Shown piece after piece: positions 1-5,478 of a DNA stretch of 5,829 bases. The notes beneath the pieces are model-generated. The model saw only the letters and a program-made list of their open reading frames with translations. It was not told where the DNA came from and ran no database searches. This DNA comes from a bacterium (GTDB lineage: Bacteria > Pseudomonadota > Gammaproteobacteria > Burkholderiales > Burkholderiaceae_C): the NCBI GenBank assembly GCA_030824095.1, contig JAVBYK010000220.1:1-5829 (forward strand), given 5' to 3'. Position 1 is the stretch's first letter. Every line of letters starts with the position of its first letter. The translations under genes were made by a program, and so were the position numbers.

Positions 1-1236
1 CCTGAGTCCGCAACGGTTGAATACGTCGTGCTGGATTTGGCGACTGTCAAGAACTCCATTGTTCTCAACGAGGCGGATCTCAAGTCTTATTACGAACAGA
101 ATGTGGGTCGTCTGAGCGGAAAGGAAGAGCGGCGCGCCAGCCACATCCTGATCAACGCGCCCAAGGACATGCCTGCCGAAGCACGCAAACAGGCGCGCGA
201 GCGTGCCGACGCCCTGCTTGCGCAAGCGCGCAAGGCGCCGGAAGCGTTTGCGGACCTGGCAAAGAAGAATTCACAGGATGCGGGATCGGCCCCCAATGGC
301 GGCGATCTGGACTACTTTGGCCGTGGCGCCATGGTCAAGCCTTTTGAGGACGCAGCCTTTGCCCTGAAGAAGGGTGATATCAGCGATGTTGTGGAGTCCG
401 ACTTTGGTTTCCACATCATCAAGGTTACTGACATCAAGGCACCCAAACAGAAGAGTTTTGAGGAACTGCGCCCCGGCATGGAAGCGGATCTGAAGACCCA
501 GCAGGCACAACGCAAATTTGCGGAAGTTGCGGAATCGTTTACCAACGGTGTGTATGAGCAGTCGGACAGCCTCAAGCCCGTGGCCGAGCGTTTGAAGCTG
601 GAAGTGAAAACTGCTACCGGTTTGCAACGCAATCCCGCGCCCGGCGCCGCTGGCGTGCTGGCCAGCCCCAAGCTGCTGGCCGCCATTTTCAGCGCGGACT
701 CGCTGGAAAAGAAACGCAATACCGAAGCCATTGAAGTCGCTCCCAGCCAGTTGGCCGCTGCACGCATCACCGACTACATGCCGGCGCGCACCAAGCCGTT
801 GACCGAAGTCCGCGCCAGCGTGAAAGACCGCCTGGTTGCTAGCCAGGCAGCTGAATTGGCGAAGAAGGATGGTGCAGAGAAGCTGGCGGCCTGGAAGACC
901 ACGGCGCCTGCGAATCTGGCGGCTGCGGTGACCGTGAGCCGTGAAGGCAACCAGGTTGTCCCGGCACCGGTGCTGGATGCCGTGTTGCACGCCGATACCA
1001 GCAGCCTGCCCGTGTGGGTTGGGGTTGATCTGGGCGCACAGGGTTATGCCGTGGTTCGCGTGAACAAGGTATTGCCCCGCAATCCGCCAGCACCTGCTGC
1101 AGCCGAACAGGAACGCAAGCAATATGCCCAATGGGTTGCTGCCGCAGAGAATCAGGCCTACTACAAGCTGTTGACTCACCGATTCAAGGTGCAGATCAAG
1201 GCTCCAAAACCTGGCCAAACTGCACAGAGTGAATAA
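1..1236 (+). CDS. ppiD: PpiD-like periplasmic peptidyl-prolyl cis-trans isomerase (C-terminal part, 5' truncated by window edge)
   Basis: The reading frame is open from base 1 to the TAA at 1234-1236 and gives 411 residues with no start, so the gene begins upstream. Residues of about 43-145 form a parvulin (Rotamase) domain: it opens with ASHIL (His48), has the GGDLDYFGRG turn, and closes with FGFHIIKV (His138), the hallmark ends of the family. After it comes a long Ala/Lys/Glu-rich, mostly helical region (about 145-400), as in the SurA/PpiD group. PpiD proteins are usually a little over 600 residues: an N-terminal membrane anchor, a SurA-like chaperone segment, one parvulin domain and a C-terminal tail. 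The visible part matches the second half of that plan. The expected role is a membrane-anchored periplasmic chaperone/foldase near the Sec translocon. SurA is less likely because it normally carries two parvulin domains and a shorter tail. No terminator lies between this gene and the tRNA, so its transcript may end at the hairpin at 1371-1405. Confidence 0.85.
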   Translation, partial: PESATVEYVVLDLATVKNSIVLNEADLKSYYEQNVGRLSGKEERRASHILINAPKDMPAEARKQARERADALLAQARKAPEAFADLAKKNSQDAGSAPNGGDLDYFGRGAMVKPFEDAAFALKKGDISDVVESDFGFHIIKVTDIKAPKQKSFEELRPGMEADLKTQQAQRKFAEVAESFTNGVYEQSDSLKPVAERLKLEVKTATGLQRNPAPGAAGVLASPKLLAAIFSADSLEKKRNTEAIEVAPSQLAAARITDYMPARTKPLTEVRASVKDRLVASQAAELAKKDGAEKLAAWKTTAPANLAAAVTVSREGNQVVPAPVLDAVLHADTSSLPVWVGVDLGAQGYAVVRVNKVLPRNPPAPAAAEQERKQYAQWVAAAENQAYYKLLTHRFKVQIKAPKPGQTAQSE

Positions 1237-1240
1237 AGCC

Positions 1241-1271
1241 CTGCAAAATAGCGCAAAAGACGCGTTATAAT
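1241..1271 (+). promoter_or_regulatory. Probable sigma-70 promoter of the tRNA-His gene
   Basis: A perfect TATAAT lies at 1266-1271, placing the transcription start around 1278 and leaving a leader of only about 5 nt before the mature tRNA, as is usual for tRNA promoters. The -35 is poor: CTGCAA at 1241-1246 matches TTGACA at three positions with a 19-bp spacer. The call therefore rests on the -10 box and its position. Confidence 0.6.
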
Positions 1272-1282
1272 CTAAGGCTCAC

Positions 1283-1359
1283 GGTGGCTGTAGCTCAGTT
1301 GGTAGAGTCCAGGATTGTGATTCCTGTTGTCGTGGGTTCGAGCCCCATCAGCCACCCCA
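1283..1359 (+). tRNA. tRNA-His (anticodon GTG), CCA encoded
   Basis: The 77-nt sequence folds as a canonical cloverleaf. The acceptor arm begins with the extra G at position -1 (1283) that marks tRNA-His and faces discriminator C73 (1356). The acceptor stem pairs 1284-1290 with 1349-1355. The anticodon stem pairs 1310-1314 with 1322-1326 around a loop containing GTG at 1317-1319, reading His codons CAC/CAU. The T arm carries the GTTCGAG consensus. The 3' CCA (1357-1359) is encoded. Position 25 is T instead of the usual C, giving a G10-U25 wobble in the D stem; the rest is close to the well-known E. coli tRNA-His. The gene sits alone between ppiD and prc, with its own -10 box and terminator. 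Confidence 0.97.
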
Positions 1360-1370
1360 AGTGATATATG

Positions 1371-1405
1371 AAAAGCCTGCTATTTAATCGATAGCAGGCT
1401 TTTTT
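1371..1405 (+). terminator. Intrinsic terminator after tRNA-His
   Basis: A perfect 13-bp inverted repeat (1371-1383 with 1391-1403; GCCTGCTAT core) has a 7-nt loop and merges into a run of six T at 1400-1405. It ends transcription from the tRNA, and probably read-through from ppiD. The A-run at the left end of the stem would allow weak function on the opposite strand too. Confidence 0.92.
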
Positions 1406-1443
1406 CTTGCCCCTACGATGCAGCAAACGTTAGCCTCCCCATA

Positions 1444-1467
1444 TGTTCCAGGGAACAAGTTGCCTGG
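1444..1467. promoter_or_regulatory. Nested palindromes upstream of prc (possible operator or promoter element)
   Basis: Two overlapping dyads share this stretch. The first is TGTTCC-AG-GGAACA (1444-1457), six perfect base pairs per arm. The second is CCAGG-G-AAC-AA-GTT-G-CCTGG (1448-1467), where nine positions per arm give eight pairs and a single G/G mismatch. They end 26 nt before the chosen prc start. Loops of two nt make a stable RNA hairpin unlikely, so a DNA-binding dimer site is the more natural reading. I do not recognise a specific regulator. GGAACAA at 1452-1458 also resembles an RpoE/AlgU-type -35, followed after 16 bp by TCATA at 1475-1479. Confidence 0.3.
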
Positions 1468-1493
1468 ATGTGGGTCATAACTGGATGCTTCCA

Positions 1494-3647
1494 ATGAAAA
1501 GACTCCTGATCGCGATTGCGTTTGCTTCTGGCGTGGCGGGTTTCGCCGCACCTCCTGATAGTGTGGCGCCGGTTACGCTGGCGCCCGCGCTGGAACAGGT
1601 CCAGGCGGCCGCCATGACCGCCGAGTTGTTGACGCGGTTTCACTATGCACCAAAGCCGCTGGATGATGCGATGTCGCTGAAGATCTTCGATCGCTACCTG
1701 AAGTCGCTGGATCCGGAGAAGCTGTTTTTTCTGCAGTCTGACATCGACCAGTTTTCACCCGCGCGCGACAAGCTCGACGACGCGATCAAGAACCGGGACC
1801 TGAAAACACCCTTTGCGATGTTCAACCTGTACCAGAGCCGCATGCGGGAGCGATTGGCGTATGCCAGGGGCCAGCTGGACCAGACCATGGACTTTGGCGT
1901 ACAGGAGAGCTATTTCTACCAGCGTGACAAGGCGTCCTGGGTGCAATCGGAAGGTGAGTTGAAGGATTTGTGGCGCAGGCGCGTGAAGAACGATTGGCTG
2001 CGTCTGAAGCTGGCTGGCAAGGACGATGCCGCGATACGCGCAACCCTGGGCAAGCGCTACGACTACGCGCTGGCGAATCTGAAACGGCTCAAGAGTGAAG
2101 ATGTATTTCAGCTCTTCATGAACGCCTATGCCATGTCAATCGAACCCCATACCAACTACCTCGGTCCCAAGGCCACCCAGGAATTCGATATCTCGATGAA
2201 GCTGTCACTGGTCGGAATTGGTGCGGTGTTGCAGGAGCGTGACGATATGACGGTGATTCGCGAGTTGGTGCCCGGTGGCCCGGCGGCGCGCTCAGGTCAA
2301 CTCAAGGTCGGGGACCGCATCGTTGGCATCACGCAGGCTACGGACGCCGCCATGACCGAGGTGCTGGGCTGGCGTCTGGATGATGTCGTGCAGTTGATCC
2401 GGGGCACGGAAGGCACGGTCGTCAAGCTCAATGTGCTGCCAGTGGACGCAAACCCCGACGCTCCCCAAAACGTGGTGACCCTGGTGCGGAAAAAAATTCC
2501 GCTGGAGCAACAGGCCGCAAAGAAATCGATCCTGGAAGTCAAGGGTGCGGACGGAACACGGCGCATTGGTGTCATCACTTTGCCAGCGTTCTACCAAGAC
2601 TTTGCGGCGCGGCAACAAGGGGACAAGGCTTTCAGAAGTGCAACCCGCGATGCCGCACGCTTGCTGAGTGAGTTGAAGGACGCCAAGGTGGATGGCGTGC
2701 TGATCGATTTGCGCAACAACGGCGGCGGCTCACTGTCCGAGGCGGTCGAACTCTCCAATCTGTTCATTGGCAGTGGACCCGTGGTGCAACAACGCGATTC
2801 CCGTGGCAAGGTCCGGGTGGAAGGCGACAGCAATGCCGTTGCCGCGTGGGATGGGCAGTTGTGCGTACTGATCAACCGCGGCTCTGCGTCCGCATCGGAA
2901 ATTTTTGCCGCTGCCATGCAGGACTATGGACGCGCGCTGATCATTGGCGAACCCAGTTTCGGCAAGGGGACGGTTCAGTCGGTCATCAATCTGGATACAG
3001 TCGCCAAGAGCGAAACGCCGAAGTTGGGTGAAGTCAAGATGACGGTTTCGCAGTTCTACCGGGTCAATGGCGGCACCACCCAACTGCGGGGCGTCAAACC
3101 CGACATCACCCTGCCCAGCATTTCGGATGCGGATGGTGGTGAAGCTGGATTTGACAATGCCCTGCCGTGGAACCAGATAGAACCGGCCGGCTTCCATCCC
3201 CTGGGTGACTTGGCAGACATCCTGCCGCTGTTGCAAGTCAAGCATGAACAACGGATCGCCAAGGACCCGGAGTTTGTGTTTCTGAAGGAGGACATTGCGG
3301 AGTTTTTGCAGCAAAAGAGCAAGAAGAGCGTCTCGCTCAATGAGGCAGATCGCCGCAAGGAGCGCGATGCGCGTGCCGATAAACTCAAGACCCGCGAGGC
3401 CTTGCGCAACCAGGCCAAAGCGGATGGTGCCGACGCCAATCCGGAAAACACGCTCGACGATGGCCTGCACGCGAACGAGCGCAGCCTGAATGCCGAATTG
3501 GCTGCAGAGAAAGCCAGCAAGGTTGCCAAGGACATATTCCTGACGGAGGCCGCACATATCCTGGCGGATGAACTCGACTTGATCAGCTCAAGCACCCGGC
3601 TGGCTCAGCAGGTGCTCTCGGGATTTTCGCGGTTGAAGACGCAATAG
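1494..3647 (+). CDS. prc: Tail-specific (carboxy-terminal processing) periplasmic protease Prc, family S41A
   Basis: This 717-residue protein matches the Prc/Tsp plan (E. coli Prc is 682). Residues 1-18 are a signal peptide (MKR, hydrophobic core, cleavage likely after GFA). An N-terminal helical domain follows (about 30-235; KIFDRYLKSLDPEKLFFL is typical). Then come a PDZ domain (about 237-327; LVGIGAVLQ, KVGDRIVGI), the S41 protease core (about 359-549; LIDLRNNGGGSL) and the C-terminal DUF3340-type helical region (about 558-705). The catalytic serine is S466 in RGSASASEIFA and the general base is K491 in FGKGTVQS. Their 25-residue spacing, and D477 between them, match S430/D441/K455 of E. 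coli Prc, so the enzyme should be active. The family cleaves periplasmic proteins from non-polar C-termini and trims cell-wall enzymes and envelope regulators. The start at 1494 was chosen because it places the signal peptide at the N-terminus. An ATG at 1485 would add three residues; an in-frame ATG at 1443 would put 17 unsuitable residues ahead of it. No strong ribosome binding site precedes any of them. Confidence 0.95.
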   Translation: MKRLLIAIAFASGVAGFAAPPDSVAPVTLAPALEQVQAAAMTAELLTRFHYAPKPLDDAMSLKIFDRYLKSLDPEKLFFLQSDIDQFSPARDKLDDAIKNRDLKTPFAMFNLYQSRMRERLAYARGQLDQTMDFGVQESYFYQRDKASWVQSEGELKDLWRRRVKNDWLRLKLAGKDDAAIRATLGKRYDYALANLKRLKSEDVFQLFMNAYAMSIEPHTNYLGPKATQEFDISMKLSLVGIGAVLQERDDMTVIRELVPGGPAARSGQLKVGDRIVGITQATDAAMTEVLGWRLDDVVQLIRGTEGTVVKLNVLPVDANPDAPQNVVTLVRKKIPLEQQAAKKSILEVKGADGTRRIGVITLPAFYQDFAARQQGDKAFRSATRDAARLLSELKDAKVDGVLIDLRNNGGGSLSEAVELSNLFIGSGPVVQQRDSRGKVRVEGDSNAVAAWDGQLCVLINRGSASASEIFAAAMQDYGRALIIGEPSFGKGTVQSVINLDTVAKSETPKLGEVKMTVSQFYRVNGGTTQLRGVKPDITLPSISDADGGEAGFDNALPWNQIEPAGFHPLGDLADILPLLQVKHEQRIAKDPEFVFLKEDIAEFLQQKSKKSVSLNEADRRKERDARADKLKTREALRNQAKADGADANPENTLDDGLHANERSLNAELAAEKASKVAKDIFLTEAAHILADELDLISSSTRLAQQVLSGFSRLKTQ

Positions 3648-3662
3648 GGCGGTCAACCGCCC
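3647..3662. terminator. Compact hairpin between convergent prc and kinase genes
   Basis: A 7-bp perfect inverted repeat, GGGCGGT-CA-ACCGCCC, begins at the last base of the prc stop codon and ends 4 nt before the 3' end of the kinase gene. It occupies almost the whole 19-nt gap between the convergent genes. Neither strand has a proper T-run after it (only TTT at 3665-3667 on the plus strand), so it is at best a weak bidirectional terminator or a 3'-end stabilising hairpin. Confidence 0.45.
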
Positions 3663-3666
3663 AGTT

Positions 3667-4959
3667 TCATCGCACATCCCATTCCGACAACTGCTGGTTG
3701 GTGGCAATCAGCCGGGTGACCAGCATTTTGATGAAGGCCTTGTCGAAGCAGGATTGCAGTTCGGCGGATGCCTGTTGCAGGGACGCACTCTTGATTTTCA
3801 AAACAGATATTTTCGTCTCGGCGGTTACCGTGGCTGAACGCAGGTTCTTGCCTGGTTGCAGATAGACCATTTCGCCGATGCTGACCCCGGCGCGCAGCTT
3901 GGTCAGTGCCAGGTTCTTTTTGGTGACCCGCACCACACCGTCCAGAAGCAGGTAGAAGGATCGGCCGACCGAGCCTTCCTCCATCAGCACGGTTCCGCGC
4001 TCCAGCGAGCGGATACGCCCTAGCCGCAGGGTTTCCCAGATGGCGACATCGCTGAAATCCCGGAAGAAGTCGAGTTGGCGCAGCGTCTGGAAACGTTCCA
4101 CCTCGGTGATCTGGGACGCCAGTTTGGTGAGGCTGGTGCTGGCGCCAATGATCGCATCGGCAAATTCGGCCCATGTGGCAAAGCGGTTGGCCGGCTTCTT
4201 GGCCAGGGCGGTGCGCACGATGTCGTCGAGGGTGGCGGGCAAGTCCGGGCGCAGCACGCGCACCGGCACCGGGTCTTCGGCGCCGATCTTGTAGATGGTG
4301 GCGTAGTCGCTCTCCCCCTGGAATGGCTTCTGGCCGGTCAATAGCTCATACAGCACCACGCCGAGGGAGAACATGTCGGATTGGTGTGTCAGCTTTTCCT
4401 CGCGGATCTGCTCGGGCGACATGTAGGCGGGTGAGCCCATCAGCCCGGCCAACTGTGTGACATCGCCGTTCTGCGACATGGCCGCGCCAAAATCGGTGAG
4501 CTTCACCTCGCCATCGTCGCGCAACAGGAGATTGGCCGGCTTGATGTCTCGGTGCACCAGCCCGTGGAAATGGGCGTATTCCAGCGCATTGCAGCACTTG
4601 AAGGCAATGTCCAGCACCTCGGGTACCGGCAACAGCGTATCCGGCGTGGTGTGCTGTTCCAGCGACTGGCCCTGCACATATTCCAGCACCAGATAAGGTG
4701 GGCTGGCCCGCTCGTTTACGTCGATCAGTGCCACGATGTGCGGATGGCTGATCTGCCCCACGAGTACGGCCTCGTTGTGCAGCAGGCGGCGGTATTTGTT
4801 GGCCTGGGCCGGGTCTACCATCAGATGCGGGTGGATCTGCTTGATGGCAACCCAGTTGTCCCGAAAGGTGTCGCGCGCCAGATAGACGGCGCCGCTGGCG
4901 CCGCGTCCCAGTTCACGTTCGACCTGGTATTTTCCGATGTCCGTAGGGATGGCTGCCAT
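3667..4959 (-). CDS. Hanks-type Ser/Thr protein kinase fused to a C-terminal cyclic nucleotide-binding domain
   Basis: The 430-residue protein has two domains and no signal peptide or membrane segment, so it should be cytoplasmic. Residues of about 11-270 are a complete kinase: Gly-rich loop GRGASGAVY (18-26), ATP lysine K40 in VAIK, likely helix-C E63, HRDIKPAN (136-143; catalytic D138, N143), DFG (156-158), an activation segment with T168, and GSPAYMSPEQ (175-184). It is an RD kinase, a class often activated by activation-loop phosphorylation. Residues of about 298-425 are a CRP-type cyclic nucleotide-binding (CNB) fold with EEGSVGRSFYLLLDGVVRV and IGEMVYL...LRSATV. E363 and R374 occupy the places of the Glu and Arg that hold the ribose and cyclic phosphate in CRP. 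No DNA-binding helix-turn-helix follows. The natural inference is a kinase gated by a cyclic nucleotide or similar ligand; substrate and ligand are unknown. The start ATG at 4957-4959 begins MAAIPTDIGKYQ, just before the kinase fold; the frame stays open further upstream, but the residues there show no domain. GGA in CGGAAT sits unusually close to the ATG. Confidence 0.9.
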   Translation of the reverse strand: MAAIPTDIGKYQVERELGRGASGAVYLARDTFRDNWVAIKQIHPHLMVDPAQANKYRRLLHNEAVLVGQISHPHIVALIDVNERASPPYLVLEYVQGQSLEQHTTPDTLLPVPEVLDIAFKCCNALEYAHFHGLVHRDIKPANLLLRDDGEVKLTDFGAAMSQNGDVTQLAGLMGSPAYMSPEQIREEKLTHQSDMFSLGVVLYELLTGQKPFQGESDYATIYKIGAEDPVPVRVLRPDLPATLDDIVRTALAKKPANRFATWAEFADAIIGASTSLTKLASQITEVERFQTLRQLDFFRDFSDVAIWETLRLGRIRSLERGTVLMEEGSVGRSFYLLLDGVVRVTKKNLALTKLRAGVSIGEMVYLQPGKNLRSATVTAETKISVLKIKSASLQQASAELQSCFDKAFIKMLVTRLIATNQQLSEWDVR

Positions 4960-5111
4960 ATTCCGATGCGCGCTGACGTGGAGGGATGATTTCACCACAT
5001 CGTGCGTGGACTGATTTCCGCACTGGCAGGGCTGGATTGCAGCGATAGTACAATAAAGATGCCAATATAATACATCATATAAATCAACCTGTCTTTGCAA
5101 AGGAACTCTCC
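4960..5111. promoter_or_regulatory. Divergent intergenic region between the kinase and the DUF2249 gene
   Basis: This 152-bp gap is markedly AT-rich in its right half (about 5041-5100) and must hold the start signals of both flanking genes, unless the kinase start lies further out. On the plus strand, TATAAT at 5066-5071 is the best -10 and would put the transcript start near 5078; no good -35 lies at 16-18 bp. On the minus strand I found no convincing -35/-10 pair for the kinase. The gap contains the NsrR-like dyad listed separately. Confidence 0.6.
5056..5078. promoter_or_regulatory. Probable NsrR-type operator over the DUF2249 promoter
   Basis: The 23-bp site reads AAGATGC (5056-5062), an AT-rich centre, then TACATCAT (5071-5078), with GATG at 5058-5061 and CATC at 5073-5076 symmetric about 5067. 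This agrees at most positions with the consensus I recall for the NO-sensing Rrf2-family repressor NsrR in proteobacteria (AAGATG-type half-sites 23 bp end to end). It covers the TATAAT at 5066-5071, as expected for a repressor that blocks RNA polymerase. The neighbouring NO reductase supports the assignment. Binding is inferred from sequence and context only. Confidence 0.6.
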
Positions 5112-5390
5112 ATGTCTGATAACTTCGCCACCATTGATATCCGTGACACGACCGCACTGGCCGGCGCGCAACGCCTGCTCCAGCAGTTTGAAGAGATGGA
5201 GGAGGGGCAATCCTTCCACCTGCTGTCCGGCCACGACCCCAAGAGCCTGCGCGGGCAGTTGCAGGTTCGTGCTGGTGATGGCTTTTCCTGGAAGAGCCTG
5301 GAAGCCGGGCCAGCGGTCTGGCGTGTGCAGGTCGGCAAGGTGGCCGAGGGCGCCAGCAATTGCTGCTCGGGCGGAGCCTGCTGCGGTTAA
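5112..5390 (+). CDS. Small DUF2249 (COG4309-type) protein with Cys-rich C-terminal tail
   Basis: The 92-residue protein starts at ATG 5112 behind a good ribosome binding site (AAAGGA at 5099-5104, 7-nt spacing). Residues of about 6-75 look like a DUF2249 domain: IDIRDTTALAGAQRLLQQFEEMEEGQSFHLLSGHDPKSL opens with the strand-helix-strand typical of this small SirA/TusA-like fold, followed by FSWKSLEAGPAVWRVQVGK. The protein ends in CCSGGACCG (84-92), two Cys pairs suited to metal or Fe-S binding or thiol chemistry. There is no signal peptide or membrane segment, so it should be cytoplasmic. The molecular function of DUF2249 proteins is not established; they are often found beside genes for nitric oxide and nitrogen-oxide metabolism. 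The NsrR-like operator upstream and the NO reductase gene facing it fit that pattern. The gene is monocistronic, ending at a strong hairpin. Confidence 0.85.
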   Translation: MSDNFATIDIRDTTALAGAQRLLQQFEEMEEGQSFHLLSGHDPKSLRGQLQVRAGDGFSWKSLEAGPAVWRVQVGKVAEGASNCCSGGACCG

Positions 5391-5424
5391 GCAAACACCA
5401 TCGTTGATCAGCCGCACAACATTA

Positions 5425-5460
5425 AAAAGGCGCAACGGGCATTTGCCCGTTGCGCCTTTT
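5425..5460. terminator. Bidirectional intrinsic terminator between DUF2249 gene and norB
   Basis: A perfect 17-bp inverted repeat (5425-5441 with 5444-5460) has a GC-rich core GGCGCAACGGGC and a TT (or ATTT) loop. It is flanked by an A-run on the left and a T-run on the right, so it has the U-tract needed in both directions. It ends both the plus-strand DUF2249 transcript and the minus-strand norB transcript. Confidence 0.95.
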
Positions 5461-5478
5461 CTTTTGGGTGGTCTGGTC

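Noticed and set aside
271..1218. Long minus-strand open frame (315 codons) opposite ppiD
   Set aside because: It is antisense to a clear parvulin-domain gene, and its translation is Gly/Arg/His/Cys-rich without a recognisable domain; a shadow of GC-rich coding DNA.
2730..3557. Long minus-strand open frame (275 codons) opposite prc
   Set aside because: It lies opposite the conserved S41 core and C-terminal domain and has no recognisable fold; a coding shadow.
5024..5041. Sigma-54-like -24/-12 elements (TGGCA and TTGCA)
   Set aside because: The GG and GC dinucleotides are separated by 12 nt rather than the strictly required 10.
5074..5087. FNR/Dnr-like site ATCAT-N4-ATCAA upstream of the DUF2249 gene
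   Set aside because: Only one half-site is intact, and its centre lies about 30 bp before the start codon, downstream of the best -10, so it cannot be a normal activator site.
4960..5394. N-terminal extension of the kinase frame by up to 145 residues
   Set aside because: It would run through the AT-rich divergent promoter region and antisense to the whole DUF2249 gene. The kinase fold starts right after the ATG at 4959, and the extension shows no domain.
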